Below are positions 1-13,900 of a DNA stretch of 64,000 bases, in pieces. The position numbers and the translations under genes are program-made. This DNA comes from Amblyornis subalaris (Eukaryota; Chordata; Aves; Passeriformes; Ptilonorhynchidae), in NCBI GenBank assembly GCA_018881555.1, contig JACAXG010000074.1, positions 3,603,081 through 3,667,080 on the forward strand, in the 5' to 3' direction. The notes beneath the pieces are model-generated. The model was not told where the DNA came from and ran no database searches. It worked only from the letters and a program-made list of their open reading frames with translations. The stretch's first letter is position 1. Every line of letters begins with the position of its first letter.

Positions 1-654
1 AGGAGTAACTCAAATCTGGCAGCTATTTTTGCTTGAATTAGCAAAATTTGACTCACTGCAAAGTGGCCTCTCAGGGTTCTTTTCTTTGACAGTTTTTCTC
101 CTTCCTCTTCATCTAGGATCTGTGTAGGACCCTGGGCCCCTGAAATAACCTGTACTAGTCATAGGCAAATACCCAGTGCAGGTGCTTGGTACGGCCACGT
201 TTCCGAATGGTGTGTTGCTTGTCCAGCAGAATTGCTTGGACAAAGCTCATTTCCCAGGGATGCTGTTTCGTCATAAGCAAAACCATCTGAGTTCTACTGA
301 TGTGAATAAAGTTGTTTCCAGGCTTTGTTCTACTGACACTAGATTGATGTTGAAATATATGGTTGAGCAGGTTTTTAGGTGTCTTGCTGCACGGGGGAAT
401 CCAACCAATGAGAGATTGACAAACACTAAAGGCAATGATTTGAGAAGACTTACACATCTTCGTGCTGGTCTGCTTAGAATTCTCATTCTGCATTGGCTTG
501 TGCTCCTCGAAATTGCAAATTTTAGGAGAAAGGCAGAGAGCTGCTTAGCCTTCAGAAGCTGCCCTTGGAATTTCATTACATTTTGCATTGTCCTTGGTGG
601 GGGATCATGCCTACTTTGTGTTTTGTTTTGGTTTATCTTTCCCTGCCTTTGCAG
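1..654 (+). other. Intronic sequence at the window edge
   Basis: The first recognisable ESYT3 exon starts at 655 behind a pyrimidine-rich acceptor. The open frames here overlap on both strands, match no domain I know, and lack splice-consistent boundaries. I see no exon in this stretch. Confidence 0.5.
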
Positions 655-3600
655 GATAAGAAGGGTCTGTCTACAGCAATTCTGATTGTCTACTTGGACA
701 GCGCCTTCAACCTTCCTGTGAGTACAAACCCCATGCAGCAGCCTTCACTCCTAACCTTCTTCTTTATTAGACCACAAATTAATTGTTTTAAATACTCTTT
801 TACTAATCCAGAAAAACCACTTTGAGTATTCAAATGGTGAATGTGGAGCAAAGAAGATCAAAAATAACAAGTACCTCAAGGTAAAATTTATATTCTTCTC
901 CCATGCTTGCAAAACAGCATTCTGGATTATGTGGTATTGTAGGAACTGAAACTGGCTGTGGTTAAAAAGAAATAACCTCTCCACTGTGGAGTCTAAGTGA
1001 CCAGGGGTTCAAAATAGCGATTGAAAGCCCACCCCCATCCCAGTTCAGTATTGTTGCTTCTGGAAAGGAATTGTTATTAGATGCCAAAGACTCGCTTCTT
1101 GCTGCTTTACAGCAAGTCCTGAGCCTTGGAAACCAATTCTGAGAGTCCTGTTTCATTCAGGAATGATCAAGATTTCCCACTGAGCCTTCAGCTCTCTTCT
1201 GTTTCCTCCCAGCTTCTGACAATTTCTTAATTGCTCACCTATTGAAACCTAAATACATAAAACTTTGGCTTAGATGTGTACTCGTGGTGGTGGAGGGTGA
1301 GACTGTGCTGTGTTATGGCTGGAGGCTTTCCTGTGTACTACACTCCTCAGATCTCCCACATCCAGAAAATATTGTCAGCTTTCCAGCAACTTAATTCAAG
1401 TAAGAGTAGTGGTTTAATATTGCTTCTTGCAAACTATAAATTTCTCAATTATTTTTTCTGCTTTTTTTTCCCTTGTATTAAATGACAGAAGATGGAACGA
1501 GAACCTTCCTCCTTCGTCCTGCTCACAGTTGGAAGCAAGACTCAGAAGAGTAAGGTGAGGCTGTTTAACTCTTCTGCTTTCCTTAAACACTTTCTGTCTT
1601 TTGGGTGTCATTTGCATCAACCTGGCCTTTATTCCTTCATCAGAGTCTTTCCTGGCTCCTGTGTATCACAGTTTTACTGCTCTGTTGGTTTGGTTTTTTT
1701 TACCTGGACAAGATGTATCTGGATCTCCTCCACTTCACTTTCAGTTCACTTTTCATTACTTAAAAATTACTTTTTCTCATGAGTATGAGCAACAGCTGAC
1801 CTCTGTCCTCCCAGCAGCCGCCGTGTTCGCTGTCCTGCAGCTGGATGTGGCTGAGGGCAGCCCTTTGTTCTTTTGGACACCCAGCAAATAGGAATGAATC
1901 CTGTTGGCTATACATGAGCATATAGGATTGGCACCTATTTTCCTTTGTTTCTTTCACCTGCTCCACCCAGAAATTGGGTTTTGCTTGCATTTTTACTTTT
2001 TTGGCTTTCCCTTTCCCTACTGCATCACCTGCCCCTCCTAAGCCAGGTCAGACTTCCAGGCTTTCCCTGCCGCTTTCCACTTGCTCCCAACACTCATGGC
2101 CTGGCAGGGACAGCTGGTTTACGGAGCAGTCACAGTCCCCATGGGTGCTTTCCATGCTCTTTCATCTTTGAAGTGGATGGTGCTGAAGCTGTGCCCTCCA
2201 AATCTTCCCATGAGCCCTACACCCCTGAAACTGCCCCTCCAGCTTTCCTACACTTCCCTGTCAGCTCCCTGTGGCTTTGGGAGCTGGCTCAGAGTGCTGC
2301 AGGCTGGAAACAGCGCTGTGGCTCTCCCTGGGTGGGAAGGTGGGAGGAAGGGAGCGGTGCCTTGCTGCAGGTGAGGCAGGCTGNTGGTCCAGGCAGTGCT
2401 GGTGGAGCCAACTGCAGCTCACCAGACTCGTTCCTAGGCATTTCCACACCCCACAGAACTTGTTCTGGTTTTGCCAGAGACTTCGCTTTCATATACTTCT
2501 GACCTGGAATTTCCACTCTCTCGATACAGCTGGGGTGCAGCATCACTGAGGGTCACCGTGGCATTCTCTGGTGATCAGTGTCATGGGTTCTTTGCTGTTT
2601 ACAGGATGAGCTAATGTATGTTCTTGTTGCAGACCTGCAATTTCAGCAAAGATCCAACGTGGGGCCAGGCTTTCACCTTCTTTGTTCACAGTGCTCATTC
2701 CCAGTCACTCCACGTTGAGGTGAGACAAAAGCCTTTCCTTTGAAGACCAACTGCACATCTGTAGGAAGAAACCTCTTTTATGGAGCTCAGTGCTGGTTGT
2801 TCCTGTGTGGGATTGTCACATACTGGGTTCCTCCTACTTAAAAGGTGGAAGAAGCATCTTTGCACAGGCAATTCAGTGTTAGGTGATGCTGGTATCTACC
2901 TTTGTTCTAGGATCGTGTAACATGCAATATCTAGTTCAGAACATGGGATATTTCTGGTTGCAAAGTACAAAAGACATTTCATACAGGTCTGTGTGTAGTA
3001 AAGACATCAATATTTTGCTGTCAGAGATTGCAGCCTTCATAATTCTCAACCAGAGCCCTACCTCTTCACCTCTGTGTTCCGGCTCATTAAGAAACCCTCT
3101 CATTCGTCAGAGCCAGTTCTATTGATATAGAATGGAATTGAACTTGGAAGGTGTATTGAGGTTAAATAGGCTAAACAAACTATTACCTAAAACATGTGCA
3201 AAGATTTAGACAATTTGCCATCTCAGCTGCTTGGGTCATTGTCCCCAAAGCAAGGAAAATCAAGTAAATCCCAGGGCCTCTTTTTGTTGCTAAGGCAGTT
3301 CCTTCTCTGCATAGAGATGAGATTTTTACTCCAAGCATACTAACTTGTTACACTCCTGAAATAGTGGCATCACCCATTTGTATATAACCATACAGAAGTA
3401 AATAAGCTAGTTTTGGTTTCTGTCTGAAATACCTTCTTGCTTTGCTGTATGCTTCCCAGTTTGCCAGCTAATAAAAACTTTTGTTTCCTTTCCCCCCCTC
3501 TTCCCCCAGATAAAAGACAAGGAGCGGGATAGTGCCCTGGGAACTTCAGTGGTATGTCTCTCCCACTTACTTAAGGACCCAAACATGACTCTGGATCAGA

Positions 3601-6600
3601 GATTCCAGCTGGACCATTCCAGTTCAGACAGCTTCATTAAGATGAAACTTGTATTGCGAGTAAGTTGTTCTTTTCCATATTCACTCAGCTTCCCCAGCGG
3701 AAGCATCCAATTGTAACCAGGCAAAAGAGGTGAAAGGTGNGTGTGGAGAAAGGCAGCTTTGCTTCACAGTTGAGTAGAAGGTAGAAGTGTGACAAGGTAT
3801 TTAAGTGCAATTAGGAGTGTATGGTAGAGTTGAGAGATATCCCTGAGGCTTCTAAAACNTAGTGCATGCCATGGCTGAGAATCTTCTCACGACAATAAAG
3901 ANTTGGACTCAGAAAATCTGAGCTGGGGAAATCAAAGCTCCTAAACAGGGAGAGACACTGATGCTTAGGAGTTGTTTTCTCACCGTGCTCTGGATCAGTG
4001 CTTAGGCACTGTTTAATAGATACAAAGTAGGATGAGAGGAGAGAACACCACGGTGAATCCCAGAGGCCCCTTTCATCTCTAATGGCAGATTCCTGCTGTT
4101 ACAGTTTTGTGGTGAAATTTCCTCCTGGGTGGTAATGCTGGCGTTCACCCCAGTGCTATGGGAACAGCACTCACTGTACTCCCTTGTGATTTTTAGGCAC
4201 TGAATGTTGAAGAACCTGATCCACAAAGAGTCAAGGCTGGTGTCAATGCCTCGAAGCCAGGTCCCGTGCATGTCATGGAGAAAGCTGGAAACCAGCAGAA
4301 GTTTGTCTCCCCGCCACAAGTCTCAAAAGTACCTCCCGTGAGCAAAGACTCTGCGGCACTTGAATCCCTGCCAAAAAAGGACAGCGGAGAAGACCTGGAC
4401 ACTAAGGACAGTTCAGCAGCCCCTGTGCCAAGTGAAACTGTGTCTGGCCTTGATGAGGCAGAGGGCAAGCAAAATGCAGAGCATGGCCCGCCGTCAGCAT
4501 TGCCCAGCGGAGCAGNGGCCGTGCCCGCGCTGCCCGTCCTGCAGGAGATGAGGCTGGCACCCAGTGTCACTTCACTGGGGTCCCTGCCTTCTTCCTGCTT
4601 TGAATTAAGTAGCAGCAATCTGGACATTCATAAGTAGGTGTTCTTCCAGCTGAATTGTTCTTCTCTTGGGGAAGTTTAAGTGTTACTGTTGCATAGAGGT
4701 GAATTCAAGGCCGCTAAGTCATTTGGGGTCTTGAGTCTCAAGTCACCTTACAAAGAATTGACCTAAGTATTCCAGTCAACAGCAAAGTAAATTATAGGGC
4801 ACTGTCAGATCAGGTGTAAAGTGAAAGCATTCACTCTGGCTCTCCTAAGAAGTGCTGCATGTGTTGGCTTCATATTGTTGAAGAGCCTCTCAACACTCAT
4901 TTAGCAACAGGATATTGGAAGCCTGAACATCCCACTTCTGTAATAACATAAACTCTTGATAAGCACCTCTGGCTGCTTAACGCTCTGAATGCTGTGTTTA
5001 GCCAACAAATTTTAAGATGAATAATGCTGTGAACAAAGTTTTTGGGGTAGGTGTGCTGGTTTGTGTGTCCTTCCCACAGTGCTCAGTGTGAGGCTGCTCT
5101 GTCAAGGAGGATGGAGAGAAGGATTTGTCTCTCCTGGGGCAGAGTGGAGCTTGTAGAATCCTTAATGTACAGAAGTAGCAAGGATCCACCTCACTTAAAA
5201 GAGCATCAGAGCAGTTATAAACCTGAATATCAAGCCCAGCTCCAGCTGTTGAGTCTAGTACTCTTGGACTGGTGAATTCTCTAGCTCTGAACAGGGCTTC
5301 ACTTATAAACTATTTTTAAGACATTTTTAGGCAATGTTTTGGATTTGAAGCCACTTTAATAACATGCAGAATGAAATATGAAAAAGGTCCCATTTTGCAT
5401 ATACAGACATTCCTAAGGGAATGTGTGATGTGCTGATCTGTACTTCGCTGCTCCATCTACACCAGGCCATGCAGGGGCTTTTTTGGCAGTTTGTGTTGTG
5501 GGACTGAAATCAGGTACCTGTAGAGAAGGCAGGGATGATGCCTCTGTCAAAATTTATGGTCCAGCTGCTTCCTAGATAGCAAACTTTAGGATGCCAGGAA
5601 GAAGGATGGTGCCCCAAAAGTTGGTTTTAGTCTGCGTGTGGTCTGTTCCATGGCTGTATTTAAAAGCCCTGACTGTGCCGTGTCTTGCAGCGGGAGCGAN
5701 ATGCCCCTGGGGGAGATCCAGCTGACGGTGCGTTACGCTTCCATTCGGCAGAGCCTCGTCGTGCTGGTCAACGGCTGCAGGTAACACTCACAACTGCTTG
5801 AAGAGGGGGAAGAGCTCTCTGAGCTGTGTCACTCNTCCAGCACAGCTGGAGCACAGCCACGTGCAGCAGGAGATGCCTTAGCACTGGCTGGCTTCAATCT
5901 GTGCAGCCTCTCTAGGCCCAGCTCTGGTCAGTGCCAGCAGCAGGTCAGGNAGAGAGCCCAGCGAGTTGTGCTCACTGCAGGAGAGATACTTTAACTGTCA
6001 TCCACCCAAAACTTCCTCTGAACAGCACTGAAAACTGGTGTGTGTCTTGGGTTGTCATGGTAGGCATTGTGACAANGATTGATACTATGGCTGAGTTTGT
6101 AATTGTTAATTTAGGAACCCCAGTAAGTGGCCACACACTCAGGAGTCAAAATTTTGTCTAATTAAACATCCTTGAAGTTCTATTTGCTTATGTTCCAACT
6201 CTTGAGATGAATATTTTTGGCCTGGGGTTGGCCTGATTCCAAGGGAGCCAAGGTATTAAAACATACAGTGAGAGAACCTGCCTTGCTTGTTTGTATTTCT
6301 TTTAACAGAAACTTAGTACCCTCTTCCAATCGTGGAGTGGATCCATATGTTCGTATATACCTGCTTCCAGATAGAAGATGGACAAGCAGGAAGAAGACTA
6401 CTGTTAAGAAAAAAACTCTGAACCCCCAATATGATGAGAAGTAAGAAAATGTTAATTATGATTATGGCTGGAATAGTTACGATCTCTGTGTAGTGAGAGG
6501 GCTTCCTAAGGTGTGCTGCTGTTGCTCCTAAGGACTGTCNTGTGAACATTTGCAGATCTTCTGAAACAAATGGCACTTCGATTGTGACTTACAAGTACTT

Positions 6601-9541
6601 GGGGCTGGCATTGCTCTGCCTCTGGTGTTGTCAGTCCCCCTGAAGCAGGGTAAACCTTCTTCCCTGCCCCCAGCCAGGTGCAAGCTGCATTTACTTCCTT
6701 ACAAACTGACGTTCTCNTACCTGTTTTAAACTCCCTGTCACGGCAGAGGCAATCTGCCCATTCAGGTACCTCCCAGAGCCGACTTTGTTTACACTGCTTT
6801 GCCTGATGCTTATTCTGACATCCTTCCAAANGTCCAGGGCAGAAATACAGACCCTTTCAGGACTGGACCACCCTTTGGGCAGACAGGTGGATGTTGTCAT
6901 CAAGGCCTGATGGGAGCAGGGTAAAATGCTCCCACCTCTTTGCTGACGGTGTCACGTGCACAGCTCTGCCACTGAAATGGAATGTGTTTTGCATAAACCC
7001 AAACACAGTAATGCTTAGAAGTAGAGTTCTTTAAGAGCTAGTTTCAATCCCATAATTAGAGGAAGGTACACATGAAAATATGTGAATATTGGGTGATCCT
7101 GAGTGGCTTATGTTTTTCCTGTGTTGTGTCCTTTCTGTATTAGTCAGAAATGGAGAAAAGATTTNAAAATATTTCTTCTTAACACTCTAAACACTAGAGT
7201 TGTGGGTTTTGTTTCTGTCTATTCTCAAGTAACTCCAGTGATTTAGTGCCATCACAGCAGTTGGTAACAGCACTTTGTTTTCCTCATCCTCAGTACTGAC
7301 GTATCCTGTACATCCTCAATTAAGGGTAATGCTTAGCTCCAAAATACATTACCCGTTTTACAGCTCTGACTTGAGGAAAAGCTATTCAGGTGGGCAGAAC
7401 TGGAGTGATTTAGCTTGGACAAAACTCACTTGACATTACCTGATGTGTGCCAGAGGCTTGAGTCAGAGCCATTAAGAATTTAATTGCCACAGGTTTCAGC
7501 CTTTGTCTGTCCCTGGTGTGGTGCAAGGCTACTCTGTGAACTTGGGGGGTTGGCTCATTACTATTTCCTCTGAGTAATGAACGTTGCATGGAAAACATGC
7601 TGGTCTTCCATGGAGGGGAAAAATGATGTTAAGTGGCATTTCATCATGGATGCGTTTTCCTCCTTCCCCTGGCATGGTGAACAGTCTGAACACGGTGTTG
7701 TCATCTTTCATGAGGCCTGGAAGAGGTTTCTTGAAATGTGAATGAAACCTNACTCTAGAATTGCCTTTTCTGTATCTTCCTTCCCTGTTAAAGTCCTGTT
7801 AAAGGCCACTGATGCTGCACTCTNTCACTGTATTCTGGCCACTGATGCTCACAGGATTTTAATTTTTGACTCAAGTCTCTTCTTTTTAAACTTTAGGTTT
7901 GAATTTTTTGAATCTTTGGAAAATGTCAAGAAAAGGACACTGGACATTGCAGTAAAAAACAGCAGGCCATTCATTTCACAGGAAAGGAAGGAGCTGGGGA
8001 AGGTGGGTTTAAAGAATCTGCACTACAGCTGTAACACAGCTGAACAGTCTGGGCCATTCCTGAAATGCGGCTCCAGTAACTGATTCTCAGTAGTAAGATT
8101 GGCAATCTGGAAATAACTCTTCTCTGCCAGATTTTCATCTGAAATGAGGCTGTATCCATGTGGGAGCTTGTGTGGTCTCATTTCAGAAGGGTGCTCNTGA
8201 AGTAAGCTATGGTTCCTGGGCCCTGCTGCTGCCTGTGGGGGGAATGGCTCCAAGAGCACAGACAGGGAGCTGAGAAAGGCGTGGGACTAAACCCCAGAAT
8301 TTGCCAATGCTTCTTTAGGCTTTCTGTGAAAAGTAAACTGCAATTGCTTCTTCAGTGACAGATAAATTTCCAAGTAGTGCTACTNGGGAACTGAGCTGGC
8401 TCATTCCTGCACCATGGTGGGAATGTGGGAAGCTCCTTTTTCCTCGAGCCTGAACTGCAGCACTACAGCTGGAAAGTGGGTCTGACTTGGGAAGAGTGGC
8501 AGCTTAGCTAATCCATTTGTGTGCTGAATAACATACAAACAAATAAAATTTGCTTTTTAAAGGTGCGCATTGACTTGTCCAAGGAGGATTTAATAAAAGG
8601 TTTTGCACAATGGTAAGTACTCACCTCCATACTTCCAAACCCTGCCCAGTGCTTTGCTGGGAGCTTGCGTGACTGCTGTGGGAGTGCTGGTAACTGGGCT
8701 GTGTTTGGGTGAGCAAGAAGAATATTGGACCTACAAATGCAGGACTAATTTGAGCTAATCTGGCAGTTCTATCTAAGTTGTGTTAATCCATTGGCTGTGC
8801 AGTGCCTGCCCTGTGAGACAGCTTTAATGAGATGCCTGTGTCAATTATAGTCTTCAGCATATTTTAAATTGCCATAAAAGCCACAGGGGCAAATAAGTAA
8901 AAGAATTTTGTTTATTAAAGTAACCTTGCAACAAATTTTAACTTGGATAAAGATCNTAACGAAATACTCTGATCAGCAAAATATATATATGATAAAACTT
9001 TAATTACAAAGCATTTATAGAAAATATTATAATAATCCACTTATAGTTTTGCCTGTACGTTCATTGTGGTTCTGAGGTTTATGTGTTCATTGGTCTGAGG
9101 CAGAGCAGAGAACCAGGCTTGGGTGTTTTTTTTACTGTGTCTGTAGTTAATGGCAGGAGTTCTTCCTTCTTTTTCCTTCAGTGGAGNCCAAGGAATGCAG
9201 CGTGGGTAGTCCAGGAGCTTGCCATCCACACAGGCAGTGAGCCAATATTCCANTAGGAAAACCACATTTCCATGGCCATCTTGTGTGCATGTCTCAGGGC
9301 AATTATGGGAGGAGGGAAAAAGGATGCACCCAAAGTTCCTGGTGAAGAGTTGAAATTTGAGGCCATCTCTGGAGCCTCCTTTGCTGTGCTGCCTGTGAAG
9401 CACAAGCAATAAAGCAGCCCAAGTTTTCTCTACTGTGCTAGCTAAAACTTTAAAGAAAGTCTTCAACTACTGTAATTACTTAACTTATTGTGTCTGTCTT
9501 GCAGGTATGAGCTGACAAGGAGCAGACGCAAGAAACTTTGA
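655..9541 (+). CDS. ESYT3: Extended synaptotagmin 3, C-terminal part (5' end outside the window)
   Basis: ER-plasma-membrane tether and lipid-transfer protein of the E-Syt family (known family role). Exons with GT/AG junctions and continuous phase: 655-717, 812-880, 1489-1554, 2633-2719, 3510-3659, 4197-4633, 5691-5780, 6309-6440, 7897-8002, 8563-8612, 9505-9541; 283 residues are visible before the stop. The first five exons form a C2 domain that begins GLSTAILIVYLDSAFNLP. The 437-nt exon at 4197 is a Ser/Pro/Glu-rich linker. The exons from 5691 on form the C-terminal C2 domain, with DPYVRIYLLPDRR followed by a basic patch KKTTVKKKT that fits phosphoinositide binding. The SMP domain and membrane hairpin must lie upstream. 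I call ESYT3 rather than ESYT2 mainly because CEP70 and FAIM follow, as on human 3q22. The C terminus ends in a basic RSRRKKL. Confidence 0.9.
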
Positions 9542-10350
9542 TTTCTTCTCATGTACATAAGTTACTAATTTTTCAACTTTATATGAATGTTCATATCTTG
9601 TAATTAACATGTTTTGCACAGTCATTACAAATTTGAAGCAGGCTCCAGCTCAGGATATGCAAATTTAATGATTCTATTCGGGGATTAGTTCTCACTGAAG
9701 TTAAACATATTTTNCCCCACATAGGGAATAATTTGTCCTTAAAGAATAAGTCCTTTATATTTGCTATTTCTGGCAAATGCCCCTTCAAAGGACCTGTAAG
9801 TGTGAATCCTCTCTTAAAGAAGGGTTGTACCTGGGGATACTTTAGACTGTCAGCCAAGTGTCATTACTTTGCTTGGCAGACTGATGTGCCCAGGAGCTTG
9901 TTCATGTTGTTTTAACATGGAAGTGTTAAAAGAGTAAATTTTGAAACAGCATTCTTCAGCTGTAGGGCTACAGAACCTGTTAAAAGAGAAACTCTCTTTA
10001 AAGAGAGTTAGGAGAGAGTTTAACAGAGTTTAATAGCAATTATTTTTTGAGAAACTAAGAAGTTGGTATTCCACTGCTCAGAAGTACCTTAGCAGACTGT
10101 GGCTGCAGGTATGTAAATAATGAGCTTCCAAAAGCAGGGAGGTGAGTTTACCAACATGTCATTAAGGTTTTATTTTGTGACACCTTAACAGGTTTTGTCC
10201 TTTGTTACAGTACATTTCAAAATCTTGTAAACCCAGATTCTGTCTGAGGAACAGCAAAGTTTTGTAAACTAAGCTTTATTAATATTGAGACAAAATATTT
10301 TTGGAAGCTTGGTGTATTTGTTTCTGTACAATAAACTTCTAATTGTCTTG
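9542..10350 (+). other. ESYT3: ESYT3 3' UTR with polyadenylation signal
   Basis: The sequence after the ESYT3 stop is AT-rich and non-coding. A canonical AATAAA at about 10330-10335 is the best candidate signal and gives a 3' UTR of about 0.8 kb. The converging CEP70 stop is about 600 bp further on, so the two transcripts end close together without obvious overlap. Confidence 0.6.
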
Positions 10351-10799
10351 CATAAGAGACTTGATCTTTTCCTTTCTAAAACTGACTTTGAAATACAACC
10401 ATGGTAACTTCAAACCATCACCTGAAGCAAATTTCAAATATTTTTGGCCTAGATTACATTAATCCAGTCTGCCTCAGTCCATAACCAGAGAGAATACTCA
10501 CTGAAAAACAATGTGCTCCCATCCCAAACTGATCTGGAAATGTAAACAACATTTTAAAACAGGCTCTCCAGAAAACCAAGATAGGCAACTGTTTAAAGTG
10601 TGATGGCTGTGGCAGTTAGGGCACCTTTATCTCATACCCACTGTGTCAGCAACATTCAAAATGCTCAGTGGTTATAGTTTGCCTGGTGTTGTGCTGGTTC
10701 AGTTTCCTGGATTGAGTATATTGGTTTTCTCTCAGGGATTGAGTAGACTGACCGGTTGATAGCAGTTTAAGTTTTTCTTAAATTGACCAAGAATTAAGA

Positions 10800-10939
10800 A
10801 AAATTTTTAAAAATGCAGCAACTTTTATTTATGTTAAAAAATCTGGAATTGTTGCTTAGGGTAACAGAGGTAGCTGCAATGCACCAACAGGTGTGTTCAC
10901 AGGTAAGATAAATCTTGCTCAGGGAGAGAAGAGTTGCCC
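10800..10939 (-). other. CEP70: CEP70 3' UTR with candidate polyadenylation signal
   Basis: Reading the minus strand beyond the CEP70 stop, an AATAAA (TTTATT on plus, 10824-10829) lies about 110 nt downstream. A further TTTATT near 10272 could serve a longer form overlapping the ESYT3 3' end. Inferred from motif only. Confidence 0.45.
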
Positions 10940-13900
10940 TTAACCAGCTCCCCATTTCAGGCTTTGCACTGCAGGTAAAATATCATCCACATTACTGATC
11001 TCTGCAACAGAATGGAAAGCAAAAAGGTAAGGCCTGTGTACCCAGAACACCTTAGAGTTCAACCAAGAGTCTAACTTAAATGTTAGAAAAACAGCCAGTT
11101 AATTAAATAAACTCCTCACACCTTTTAATGCTTTTTGAAAAAAACTCAATTGGGCTTATAAGGAGTACGATTAAGTAAATGCAACCCCGTGTTTAATAAA
11201 AAGAAAGTGTTTTGGTCTCTTGCTGAGGAAAGAGGGAAAGAAGAGGAGAGTGAGGCNAAAGGTAGGGCATCCCTCACATCCTTGTGTTGTAGCACAGCAG
11301 AAGTAAACAAAACACTTGGTAACTGTTTAGAGTTCTATGCGGAAGTGTTGGCCTGAAGATAATTACAACTGTTGCAAATGTTACTCACCTAGAAGACAGA
11401 GCAAATCTTGGATGAGAGCTTGAAAGGGCGGAAAGAAGCACTCGTGTTCTTCCAGCTTATTGATGATACTGGAATGAAAAGTGAGACTGTCAGGGAAGAG
11501 GTGCAAGGACAGGGCAAGTTCATCTCCTTGGCTGTTTTGTTGTTCTGTGTCATGACTGTCACAAAACACTGCTACAATGTATCTAAAACCATGGACACCA
11601 ACACTGTTCTCTGGTTCTGAACCCTGCAGCCAACATGGGAGCTGTCATGAGGATCTCCGATTTCACTACTAATGCTATATCTACATCCTGCCTTTCCCCC
11701 TCACATGGCACCAGGTAGTGTGTGGATTGGAACATTTGTCTGAGTATGCTAAATATACTGCCCGAGGGTGGCTGATCTAACTGCCTTGGAGGTGGAGCAA
11801 GAAATGCTTTATAAGCAGCTGTTCTCCAGTTAAAACTGAGAAATGAGTGCAGAAAGGCTGTGGGAGTGAGTATTGTTAACTCAGCATGTGTCAGACTTGC
11901 TGCCTGCTTCCTGTCTGTCTGTAGAGCACATGCNGAATGCAAGCTCTTGGAGTCTGCTACTACCTAGATGTGGCTGTCATCTGTTGAAGATACAATAGGA
12001 TTTGTCCAGTTTCTAAAGTATTTGTAGGCAGCTTGAAGCAAACCNTGTCTTAGCAACTACAGCACTTCAACATTGCAGCTGAAACTTGCATCACTTTCTC
12101 CTCCCCACCCACGTGCAGGACTTGTCTCCTGATGAAACACACATCCCATTAAGGCTTGTTTGATCACATTATCCATGCAAACGAGAGGATGTTTTGGAAC
12201 CTTCTGGCCTCAATTCTTCCCTTTGTCAGCTTCATACTTTTGAAAAGGATTCAAGAGTTGTTTCAAGCAGGATAGCAGTAACTACCACCTCTGCTGTCCC
12301 AACTCACTGACTTTGTAACAAATGATTAGTTTCCTGCAGCATCAGTTTTAGCCAGTTCTCAATTACTGCATTTGATGTTTAAAGAATGGTCACCCATGGG
12401 ACAGCCCCACATACCTGTGGATGTCTTGGGTCCCCAGAAGCTGCTGTACCTGCTCAGTCACGTTCTTATTAATGATGTCACAGAGTTTCCCAACAGTATC
12501 CACTACCACAGTGGGTGGAGCTGAACTGTCTGTGGAAAAACAAACACCTCATGATTCTTGTAACAGTAATAACAGGGAAGTATTTTAGACACAGTCAAAT
12601 TCTTGCAGGTGCATAGATTTTATGTGGTTTTCATAGATCTAGGCATACACGTTCCATCATTCACAGAAAACAGAGTGCTCATGGTCAAAAATAAACAGAT
12701 GTTAGCTTGGAATGGGGAATCTCTCACTAATTCTTTACTAGCTAAAAAGAATTTGGCAGAGCTGTGAGTGTTCAGAGAGGGTACTAAAGTGCACCCTACA
12801 ATGTCAGTGGAAATCAGCCAACTGAAATTATATATATAGAGAAGGGGTTATTCATTAGGTTTTGTGACACAGCAGACACAGTATAGGGGCTAGGACAACA
12901 AGGCACCTGCCTAATAAATATTCTGTTAACACTGAGAACTTCTTTTGGTATTGAATTGTACCTGCTTTGACAGCTGTTACTGAAGGTAGCAGGCTCCTTG
13001 TCCTTTTCTCCTCCAATTTCAGAACTNGGCTTGGAGAAGGCATCCTCTGAGCTGCAATTAGGAGGAGATGAGGCTTCCTCATCTCCCGTGCTGGCTGCTG
13101 GCAGGAACACTGCTTCCCTCCTCCAGTGAGGCTCAGCAGCCCAGGAGCCTTGCTCTGGGGCTGGACATCCTACAGCCCAGCCAAACCTTTTAACCCAGGA
13201 GCAGCACAGCTGCTGTTCTCCGGAAGCTCACACCAGACAGAAGTAACTAAGAACACCTCTGAGTACTGACAGTTTTTGACATTCAACAACTTCTTTTGGG
13301 TTTTAAGTTTAGCAGCATAAGATGGAACTTTCTGAGGACTGAACACAATTACACTTTAATTAATTACTGAGTAGAAATCTACAGCAGAGGTTATTTTTTT
13401 TCCTTAAACTTGTTACCTTTCAAGTAGAGAATGAAAGACAATTACGAAGTCAGCTCACAGAAAACAAAACTCTGTGGAAAAATAAAAATTCTATTTCCTC
13501 TGTTATTCCCTTCTTCCACCTCCCTGTTATTGCTCAGCAACTGCTAAAGGGTTACAAATAATGGGGATTTGCTATGTGAACTGTAAATTGACAGGAACGT
13601 ATTTTTATCTTTCTAGTGAAGAAAACACCTAGTTAATTCATTTCTCAACAGCTCAACATTATTTTCTATGAAGAGGTCAGCTTTTCACTTGTCTTTTTTC
13701 TTTGGAATGGTGTGAACAGACAGCAGGTGGTAAGTCTTTACCTAGTTCCAGGAGCTCGTGGAGATTCCTCATGGCGTTGGTCATTTCCCCAAGCTTTGTG
13801 TAAACCTCATTCATCCGTGGATAAACACCATTCAGAGAATTCACATCAAACAACTTCTGGAAGTGGGAGACTATGGCAGACAGGGTTGGCAAGGATGGTG

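Noticed and set aside
1945..2502. 185-codon open frame within an ESYT3 intron
   Set aside because: Contains an N, has low-complexity Pro/Ser/Leu composition, and overlaps frames on the opposite strand. The flanking ESYT3 exons join without it.
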